From contig JACCVS010000191.1 of the NCBI GenBank assembly GCA_013698055.1, positions 1 through 18,017 of the forward strand: a DNA stretch of 18,017 bases, given 5' to 3'. The notes beneath the pieces are model-generated. The model was not told where the DNA came from. It worked only from the letters and a program-made list of their open reading frames with translations, and did no database searches. Of this stretch, positions 1 to 9,900 are shown in pieces. The first letter of the stretch is position 1. The number at the start of each line of letters is the position of its first letter. The stretch comes from Acidobacteriota bacterium (GTDB lineage Bacteria > Acidobacteriota > Blastocatellia > Pyrinomonadales > Pyrinomonadaceae). A program made the translations under genes and the position numbers.

Positions 1-545
1 ATCCGAAAGGGAGTGAGCATCTTTGCAAGTGCCCCGCCCTCGCCGCTCAGGATGACGCCGAAGCGCAAGTGAACGACGCGCACTCCGCTTTGCGACGCGA
101 GTTGTGTGGACAACTCCCACTCGCGGCATACTTCCGAAAGAAAATCATCGCCCGACGCGCTTTGCTCGTTTAAGATTTCGTCTCCGCGGCTGCCGTAAAA
201 TCCGATGGCTGAAGCAGAGACCATGACTCCGGGCTTGCGCTCCAGCTTCGCCAGAGTTTCACTGAGCAGCGTCGTTCCCTTGATGCGGCTCTCGCGGATG
301 CTTCGCTTCTTCTCATCCGTCCATCTTCCTTCGGCCAGATTATCTCCCGCCAGATGAACCACGCCGTCGAAGCCTTCCAACTCATCCGCGCTCACGGTTC
401 CCTTCTCCGGGTTCCAGTAAATTTGCGTCGCGCTATCTTTCGGCGTGGAGCGAACAAGCCGGATTACCTCGTGGCCTTGAGCCTTGAGGCTGGGAATGAG
501 CGCCGAACCGACCAGACCGCTTGAGCCTGTGACAAGAATCTTCAT
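1..545 (-). CDS. TIGR01777-family NAD(P)-binding epimerase-like protein (YfcH-type), partial
   Basis: The first 181 codons read leftward from an ATG at 545-543; the C-terminal part, roughly 40% of a usual ~300-residue member, lies beyond the window edge. The N-terminus is a Rossmann nucleotide-binding start with TGSSGLVG at residues 6-13. Further family marks are HLAGDNLAEGRW (64-75), SASAIGFYGSRGDE (110-123), DFLSEVCREWE (134-144) and a GVRVVHLRFGVILS stretch (154-167), followed by GGALAKM. These match the TIGR01777/YfcH branch of the extended short-chain dehydrogenase superfamily. The family's physiological substrate is not established, although it is often called a sugar-nucleotide epimerase. 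A GGAG Shine-Dalgarno (plus-strand ctcc, 555-558) lies 9 nt before the ATG and supports this start. The gene is divergent from the giant plus-strand gene, so no shared operon is implied. The family call is secure; the reaction is unknown. Confidence 0.88.
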   Translation of the reverse strand, partial: MKILVTGSSGLVGSALIPSLKAQGHEVIRLVRSTPKDSATQIYWNPEKGTVSADELEGFDGVVHLAGDNLAEGRWTDEKKRSIRESRIKGTTLLSETLAKLERKPGVMVSASAIGFYGSRGDEILNEQSASGDDFLSEVCREWELSTQLASQSGVRVVHLRFGVILSGEGGALAKMLTPFR

Positions 546-636
546 TTGGGCATTCTCCGTTTTCGGGGTGGGGAATAATCGAATTTTCTTTCCTTAACAT
601 AATAGTAACCTACGTATCCCCTCCTCATCCTGAAAG

Positions 637-664
637 TCTATCTTATCTGTTCTATCTTATTTGT
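637..664. repeat. 14-nt tandem direct duplication
   Basis: TCTATCTTATCTGT at 637-650 is followed directly by TCTATCTTATTTGT at 651-664, with one difference. It lies in the A+T-rich part of the divergent intergenic region, about 90 bp upstream of the epimerase-like gene and 280 bp upstream of the giant gene. The placement would fit a tandem regulator site, but no factor is recognised and it may be a slippage product. Confidence 0.6.
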
Positions 665-927
665 TCCGGATTTTGATCAAGGCTGAATAAAAATCAACTT
701 TTTCAACTGCGGCGCGCGGTCTGTGCTTACTCTTCTTGTCTTTCGCGGCTAAAAATGTAGAATGCTCCCTGCCGAACACTTAAATCTGCTGCGCCCTGTT
801 TGTTGACTTTCAGACAGCCGGTTTTCGTCAGGCACTTTCCTGCTCGTTAATTTCTCAGTTCTGTTTGACTGACGCGGCCACAAGAATTCTCCGGGTCGCA
901 CTTGTTTCTAACTCTAGCTTTCGATAC

Positions 928-931
928 GGAG
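928..931 (+). promoter_or_regulatory. Shine-Dalgarno supporting the GTG start of the giant gene
   Basis: GGAG lies 10 nt before the GTG at 942. The only nearby ATG (934-936) is in a different frame, so this site, with the signal peptide that follows at once, decides the start. Confidence 0.6.
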
Positions 932-941
932 CAATGCCTCG

Positions 942-3900
942 GTGCTTCGCCTGAGACCTCTAGCTGTTCTTCTGAGCCTTGCGCTCGCGCTCTGCCTGCT
1001 GGGGCTGTGGAGCGCGCGCTCGCAAACGGGCGCGCTCAGGCGGATCACGAACACGACCGAAGACGGGGTCAACGTCAATCCATCCCTGAGCGGCGACGGA
1101 CGCCGCATCGCCTTTGAATCAACCAAAGATATAGCGGGCGCGGGCGGCAACGGCTTTCACGCTCTGCGCGCAGATGTCGCCAGCGACCCCGCGACATTTA
1201 TCCAGATGGGCGTCACGCGCGCTCCAGCCCCCGGCATCTCGCAGGACGGCTCAATCATCGCGTTTGCCTCAAGGGATAACCCGCTCGGCACGAACGCGGA
1301 CGGCAACTCCGAAATCTTTCTCTTCGACGGAACGACGCTCAGGCAAGTCACCAATACGACTCCCGTCAGCGCCTCTGAGCGCACGCGACAGGGAAACTTT
1401 CAGCCGTCTCTGACGGATGACGGGCGCTTCATAGCATTCTCTTCAAATCGCGACCTCGCCAATCAAAACGCTGACGGCAATTTTGAAATCTACATCTTCG
1501 ACACCGCATCAAACACGTTCACTCAACTGACGAGCGCGGCGGGCACTGTCGGAGCAACGGACGCCAAGATCAGCGGCAATGGTGCGCGAGTCGCTTACAT
1601 CCGTGATAACAATTCCCTGCCAGCAGTGCAGCGCGATCTCGTGCTGCAAAATCGTGCGGACGGCACTATTCGCGTCCTCGCCGGCAGCGTCACGAATCTC
1701 GCTTTCACTTACGGGCGCGCGATTAGCGATGACGGGTCACGGATAGTTTATTCAGCCGATGCAGCTCCAAACAGCAGCCAGGTCTTTCTCTTCGATGGCC
1801 GCGTCACTGACTCGGCTCGACAAATCACTGCGCTCGGCGTGCGCGAAACGGAAGTGCCGCTGCATCCGACCATCAGTGGCGATGGAACGCGCATCGCCTT
1901 TGCCACGCGCCGCCCTGTCCCCACGACCGGCTCCAACTCCGACAACAGTGTAGAGCTTTACACCTTCGACATTCCGACCGGGCAGTTTGGCCGTGTCACG
2001 AACGTCACGTCGAGTGTCGCCGACGGCTTTGACGGAAGCCTTCGCGCCGCCGAAGTCATCTCGTCTCTCTCAGACGATGGCGCGATTGTCGCTTTCAATT
2101 TCCCGCGCACGCTGTCCGGCGCTGTCACCTCCGGATTCGAGAACAACACGGAGATTTACATGACGGGGACTGCTGTGCGCCCGAGCGTCGGGACACTGAC
2201 AGTCTTAAACGGCGCATCGTTTGGCAACGAGCCTGCGACCACCGAGGCAGTCGCGCCTGACAGCATCGCGGTCGCTCGTGGCGGCGTGCTTTCGTTTACA
2301 ACGGTGCAAGCGCAGAGGCAAGCCGATGGAACTTTCCCGAGAACGCTCGGCGGCACGACCGTCACCGTCAACGGGCGCGCGGCGCAAATCTTTTTCGTCT
2401 CGCCCGACCAGATCAACTTCCACGTTCCGGCGGAAACCGAGCTTGGCACAGCCGAAGTCATCGTCACCAACTCCGAAGGTTTCCAATCGCGTGGGACGGT
2501 GCCAGTCCTGCGCGCCGCTCCGGGAATCTTCACCATTAGCGGCGATGGTCTGGGCGAAGGCATGATCCTGAATGCCGACACGCTTCAGCCCGGCCCGTTC
2601 GATCCGTCGAGCGGCCAACTGCGGCTCGTCATCTTTGCGACCGGTGTGCGCGATGCAACGCAGGTGACGGTGACGGCTGGCGGGCGTGCCTTAACGGTCG
2701 AGTCAGTGTCGAAAACTCCCAACATGCCCGGCATGGACGAAGTTCGCGTGCTTATTCCCGCGGATTTGCGCGGCGCGGGACAAATTGATCTGGTCATTCG
2801 TGCAGACAACCGCGACAGCAACCTGGTCACTGTCATCTTCGCGGGCGATTCGTGTCGCAACATCGTCATCAACGAAGTGCTGGCCGATCCGCCCGAGGGT
2901 CTCGATGGAGATGCCAACCGCGACGGTGCGCGCAGCTCAAGCGAAGATGAATTTATCGAGTTAGTCAACAGGACTAATGCAGATATAGACATCAGCGGCT
3001 ATCAACTGACGGCGCGCAGCACATCATCTTCCACAGACACCGTGCGCCACACTTTCGCGCCCGGCACGATCTTCCCGGCAGGCTCTGCCATCGTCGTCTT
3101 CGGTGGTGGAAATCCCAACGTGGCTGATCCCGCGTTCGGCGGCGCGCTTGTTCTCAAAGCATCTTCGGGCGGGTTATCGCTGACGAACTCCGGCGGCGTC
3201 ATCACCCTGCGCCAGCCGTCGCAGGACATCGTCACTATCTTCTCCTATGGCGGCTCGACCGGCTTGAACGGCGACGCCAACCAGTCTCTAACGCGCTCGC
3301 CCGATGCCGACCGCGATTCCTCTGTATGCGCTGGCTTTGTCCTGCACTCGTCAGTGCCGGGAAGCAATGGGGGGCCTTTCAGTCCGGGCACTCGCGTCAA
3401 CGGAGCGCCTTTCGCCATCAACACAGTCACGCGCATCGAGGTCTCGCCCGCGACGGCGACGATTGATGCGGGGGCGAAGCAGCAGTTTACCGCTACCGCC
3501 TACGACGCCAATAACAATGTCGTCTCCGGCGTCATCTTCTTCTGGCAATCGAGCAACACGGCGGTGGCGACGATTGACCAGACGGGGCTGGCGACTGCCG
3601 TTTCTGCCGGGACGACTGAGATCAGGGCGTCGGCTCGCGGCGTTCAATCCGCGCCCGCTATCCTGACGGTGCGCGCGGTCGAGCGCATCTTGACGAGCGT
3701 CGAAGTCACTCCCTCTCCGGCGACGATTCCTGTGGGTGGCACGCAGCAGTTCACGGCGCGCGGCCTCGATCAGTTCGGCAACGAGATAATGGGGCTGACG
3801 TTCGCGTGGGAATCAACAAACACGAACGTTGCCACCATTGATGCGGCAACGGGACTTGCGACTGCGGTCAGTCAGGGGCAGACGACGATCAGGGCTACGT

Positions 3901-6900
3901 CGCAGGGCGTGACCGGCACAGCGACGCTCAACGTGACTGCGCCGACCGTCGTCATCAACGAAGTGCTGGCCGACCCGCCCGACGGCATCGCGGGAGACGC
4001 GAACCGCGATGGTGTCAGAGACTCAAGCGATGATGAGTTTGTCGAGTTGGTCAACTCCACGAGCGGCGGCATCAACATTTCCGGCTGGACAATTCGCACG
4101 CGCGCGGCGAGCGGCACTGAATCGGTGCGTCACACGTTTGCCGCCAACACGACTCTTCCGGCCAGCGAAGCGATTGTCGTCTTCGGAGGCGGAACTCCAG
4201 AGTCGACAAATAGCGCCTTCGGCTGCGCGCAGGTGGTGACGGCTTCTTCGGGCGGGTTGTCGCTGACAAACTCCGGGTTGACAGTCGTCGTCAGGGACTC
4301 GGCGGGCAACCTCGTCGCGCAATTTACTTACGGCGGCTCGACGGGACTGAACGCCGACTCTAACCAATCCCTGACGCGCTCGCCCGACATCACCGGCAGT
4401 TTCAGAACGCACACGACCGCGCCCGGAAGCGGCCCGCGACTGTTCAGTCCGGGCACGCGCGTGGACGGCACGCCTTTCGGTAGTTGTCCTGCGCGCCTGA
4501 CGAGCGTGGCGATCTCGCCACCATCGGCCAGCGTTATCGCGGGGCAGTCAACGCAGTTCACGGCGCAGGCGTTCAACCAGTTCGGTCAACCCATGACCGG
4601 GGTGACGATCACGTTCACTTCGGACAACACAGCGGTCGCCACCGTCGGTACAGTCACAACAGACCCCGGCACGGGTATCGCCACAGCGACCGTCACGGGA
4701 CAATCTCCGGGCACAGCGCGCATCACCGCTACGGCGACAGACGGCACGACGACCGTCACGAGCAGCCAGGCCACGCTCACGGTCAACTCGTCTGCGATTA
4801 CGTACTCCGTCAGCGGGCGGGTGACGGATGGCAGCGGTAATCCGTTGAGCGATGTGTTGATAACCTTCGACTTGAACTCGCAGGGAACGCTCTCATCGAA
4901 AACCACGACGACCGACGCCAACGGAAACTATTCATCCGGCGATCTGGGCTGCCAGAACAACGTCAGGGTGACACCCTCGAAAGCAGGCCTGACGTTTAAC
5001 CCCGCAGCGATAGCCTTTGTCACCTCGTCACAGTGCCTGACGGGCAGCAATACGGCTAACTTCACGGGAGCGCCTCCTCCTCCGGGCAACCTCGTCATTA
5101 GCCAGCTTTATGTCGGCGGCGGCAACGCGAGCGCGACGTACAGAAATGATTTCGTGGAAATCTTCAACAGGGGCACGACCACGGTTGATTTCTCTGTCAC
5201 GCCGTATTCAATTCAATTTGTCGGAATCGGCGGCTCGTTCGGCTCAACCAGCGCCAATAGCAAGACAAACATTACGGCGGGCACGATTGCTCCCGGACAA
5301 TACTTCCTGGTTCAGGAGGCATCTGGCGGCGCGGTTGGCGCTGCGCTGCCCACGCCTGATGCGACGGGAACCATCAATCTGCTTTCTGCTGGCGGCAAGG
5401 TCGCACTTGTCGTGGGCACATCAGCGCTTCCTGCTTCCAGCTGCCCCGGCGATGATGGCGCGTCTCCGTTTATCCCAAACAATCCCGCTATCGCCGATTT
5501 CGTAGGCTATGGCAGCAATGCTGACACGCCGGGACATTGCTACGAGGGGCCAGGGCCAGCGGCTGCGCCAAACTCGACGAACGCGGATTTCAGAAAAGCG
5601 GGCGGCTGTCTGGACACGAACTTCAATGCGAATGATTTCCTCGTCGCCACGCCCAGTCCACGCAACACCAGTTCACCTTTGAACGATTGCAGCGCGGGTC
5701 TCAAGCCTGACATCACTATCAACGATCCGGCAGCGGTCTCGGAAAGCTCTGCCAATGCGACGTTCATCGTCACGCTTTCGACGGCGAGTACGTCAACCGT
5801 CAGTGTTGATTATGCTACGGCTAACGGCACGGCCACAGCGGGCAGTGATTATCAATCAACGAGCGGCACGCTGACTTTCGCGCCCGGTGAAACCAACAAG
5901 AGCATCCTCGTCCCCATCATCAACGATACGATGGACGAGCCGAGCGAGACTTTCTTCGTCAACCTGACGAATGCCCCGAACGCAGTCATTCTGGACAATC
6001 AGGGTCAGGGCACAATCACAGATGATGACGCCGCGCCGTCGCTCTCCATTGATAATGTGTCAGTCACGGAAGGCAATAGCGGGACAACCAATGCCACTTT
6101 CAACGTGACCCTCTCGGCAGCGAGCGGGCAGCCCGTCACGGTGAATTTCGCCACCGCAGACGGCACGGCCACAGCCGGGACAGATTATCAATCTACGAGC
6201 GGCACGCTGACTTTCAATCCCGGGCAGACGACTCAAACCATCACCGTCCTCGTCAACGGTGACACGACCTTTGAGCCGAACGAGACGTTCCTCATCAACC
6301 TGACCACGCCGACGAACGCGACAATCTCTGATAATCAGGGACAGGGCACGATCACGAATGACGATGCCGCTCCTCCTATACCCGCGATCACGATTAATGA
6401 CGTGAGCGTTACGGAAGGCGCTAGCGGCACTAAGACATTGGACTTCACCGTCTCGCTCTCCATGACCCCGACTGCAACCATTACGGTGGATTACGCTACG
6501 GCCAACGGCACGGCCACGGCGGGAAGCGACTATCAATCAACCAATGGAACAGTCACCTTCGCCCCCGGCGAAACGAGTAAGACGATCAGCGTGATCATCA
6601 ACGGCGATACGCTGGTCGAGCCTGACGAGACCTTCTTTGTCAATCTGACCAACGCCAGTTCCAACTCCGTGATTACAGACAATCAGGGGGTGGGCACAAT
6701 CACCAATGATGACACGGCCAATCTGGTCATCAGCCAGGTGTACGGCGGAGGCGGACTGACGAACGCTGCCCTGACCAATGACTTCGTGGAAATCTTCAAT
6801 CGCGGCACGACGACCGTTAACTTCGCCGTCACGCCTTACTCAATACAGTACGCGGGCGCAACCAGTAATTTCGGGGGCACGACCTCAAGCTCATTAACGG

Positions 6901-9900
6901 CGATAAATTCGGGGACAATCGCTCCGGGGCAGTATTTCCTGGTACAGCAAGCATCAGGAGGCGCTGTCGGCGCTGCGCCACCTGCGCCGGATGCGACTGG
7001 CAGCATCAATCTGGCGGCGACTGCTGGCAAAGTCGCGCTTGTCTTTGGCACGACTGCCGTCAGCGCCACGTCCTGCCCAGGTGATGATCTCTCGACCGCA
7101 CAGACCAACCCGAGCGGCAACAACATCGTGGACTTCGTGGGCTATGGAACGAGTGCCACCTGCTATGAGGGGGCGGGGCCTGCGCCTGCGCCGAGTAACA
7201 CGACCGCTGATTTCAGAAAAACGGGCGGCTGCGTGGACACGAATGATAATGCGGCGGACTTCCTTGTCGCTGCGCCCAATCCGCGCAACACCAGTTCTCC
7301 CATCAACGATTGCAGCAGCGGTCTCCAGCCGGACATCACCATCAACGATGTCACGGTTACTGAAGGCGATACAGGCACGAAGACTGTTGACTTCACCGTC
7401 ACGCTCTCAACATCAAGCACTCAGACCGTGACGGTTGATTATGCGACGGCAAATGGCACAGCCATAGCAGGAAGCGATTATCAGTCAGCGAGCGGCACAC
7501 TCACCTTCAATCCGGGAGAGACGAGCAAGGTCATCACCATCACTATCGTCGGCGATATAATGGATGAGCCAAGCGAGACGTTCTTTGTTAATCTGACGAA
7601 TGCTACGAACGGTGTGCTTCTGGACAGTCAGGGACAGGGGACGATTACAGACAATGACGCTGCGCCGACGATTTCAATTAACGATGTCAGTGTCGCGGAA
7701 GGCGATGGTGGAACAACTCCGGCTACCTTTACGGTCACACTTTCTGCGCCGAGCGCCTTCACTGTGACCGTTAACTATGCTACCGCCGACGGGTCAGCCA
7801 ATAATCCGGGCGATTATCAATCAACGAGCGGAACGCTCACCTTTAACCCTGGCGAAACGAGCAAGACCATTACCGTCTCAGTTAATGGCGACACAACGTT
7901 TGAATCGAATGAAACCTTCGTCGTAGATTTGAGCAGTGCGTCAAACGCCACCATCGCTGACGGACAGGGACAAGGCACGATCATCAACGACGATGCTGCG
8001 CCTCCGGTTCCGGCAATCACGATTAACGATGTCAATGTGGCAGAAGGTAATAGTGGCACCACGACCGTAGATTTCACTGTCTCGCTTTCTATGACCAGCA
8101 CGCAGACCGTCACGGTGGATTACGCGACAGCAGACGGCACGGCCACAGCGCCTACGGATTACCTATCAACGAATGGCACGCTCACCTTTAATCCCGGCGA
8201 TACGAGTAAAACTATTACCGTTACGATTAATGGCGATACGCTGGTTGAGACTGCTGAGACTTTCGTCGTTAACCTGACGAACGCCACGAATGCGTTCATC
8301 TCGGATGCTCAAGGTCAAGGCACGATCACAAATGATGATACGGCCAATCTCGTCATCAGCCAGGTCTACGGCGGTGGCGGCAACAGCGGCGCGACCTACA
8401 CACACGATTTCATCGAAATTTTCAATCGCGGCACGGCTACTGTTAATTTCGCTGTCACCCCTTACTCAGTACAGTACGCGGCTGCGAGCAGTAGTTTCGG
8501 CTCGAATCTGACAGTTATAAATTCGGGGACGATAGCGCCGGGACAATACTTCCTGATTCAGGAATTCGCGCCCGCTAGCCCTGTGGGTGTTGCCCTGCCG
8601 ACCCCGGATGCGACCGGAAGTATCAATCTGGCGGTTAGCGGCGGGAAGGTCGCGCTAGTATCGGGCACGGCTGCCGTAAGCCTTGATCCTTGTCCGGGCG
8701 ATGACCTGTCGACAACGCCGACCAACCCGAGCGGCAACAACATCGTAGATTTCCTGGGCTACGGAAGCGCCTCCTGCTACGAAGGAACGGGGCCAGCGCC
8801 AGCACATACCAACACGACCGCTGACTTCAGAAAAGCTGGCGGCTGTCTGGATACGAACGACAACGGGGCTGACTTCCTCGTCGCGACGCCTAATCCGCGC
8901 AACACCAGTTCGCCTTTGAACAATTGCAGCAGCGGTCTCAGGCCGGAAATTACCATCAACAATGCGGCGGCGGTGCTGGAAAGCGCAGCCAATGCAACAT
9001 TCACCGTCACGCTTTCAACGCCGACGACATTGACCGTGACTGTTGACTACGCGACGGCTGACGGGACGGCCACTGCCGGCAGCGACTATCAGTCAACCAC
9101 TGGAACGCTCACCTTTGCGCCCGGTGAAACCACTAAAACCATCCTCGTCCCCATCATCAACGACTCGCTGGATGAATCAAGCGAGACATTCTTGGTTAAT
9201 CTGACGAATGCGACGAACGGCGTCATCTTTGATAATCAGGGTCAGGGGACAATCACAGACGACGACGCTGCGCCGACGCTCTCTATCAATGACACGACCG
9301 TCACGGAAGGCGATAGCGGGACGACTCAGGCTGACTTTACGGTCACGCTTTCTGCGGCGAGCGGGCAGACTGTGACCGTTAATTACGCCACCGCAGACGG
9401 GACGGCCAACACTCCGGGCGATTATCAGTCGGCGTCGGGAACGCTCACCTTTAACCCCGGTGAAACGACCAAGACCGTTTCTGTCTTAGTGAATGGCGAC
9501 ACCACCTTTGAACAGAATGAAACCTTCTTCGTGAATTTGAGCGGCGCGGCAAACGCCACCATCCTTGACGCGCAGGGACAGGGCACGATTACCAACGACG
9601 ACGCAGCCCCGCCGACGCCTTCCCTTTCAATCACTGACGTGAGCGTCACGGAAGGCGACGCTGGCACGAAGACTGTGGACTTCACGGTCACGCTTTCTCC
9701 CGCCAGCACAGGCACCGTCACGGTAGATTATGCGACCGCAGGCAATTCTGCCACCGCGCCCTCTGATTACCTGTCAACGAGCGGCACGCTCACCTTCAAC
9801 CCGGGGGAGACGGCGAAGACTATTACCATCACCATCAACGGCGACACGCTGGTCGAGTCTAACGAGACCTTCTTCGTTAATCTCTCCAATCAGAGTGCGA

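Larger units (their letters stand above)
546..941. other. Divergent intergenic region without a visible gene
   Basis: About 396 bp separate the epimerase-like gene (minus) from the giant gene (plus), so both promoters should lie here. No coding region with a credible start, Shine-Dalgarno and family match was seen. The stretch 560-760 is clearly more A+T rich than its surroundings. It contains a 14-nt tandem duplication at 637-664. TTGACT hexamers at 803-808 and 865-870 have no convincing -10 box at the right spacing, so I do not call a promoter. Confidence 0.6.

Noticed and set aside
803..870. TTGACT hexamers (803-808, 865-870) as -35 boxes of the giant gene
   Set aside because: No -10-like hexamer occurs at 16-18 nt downstream of either.
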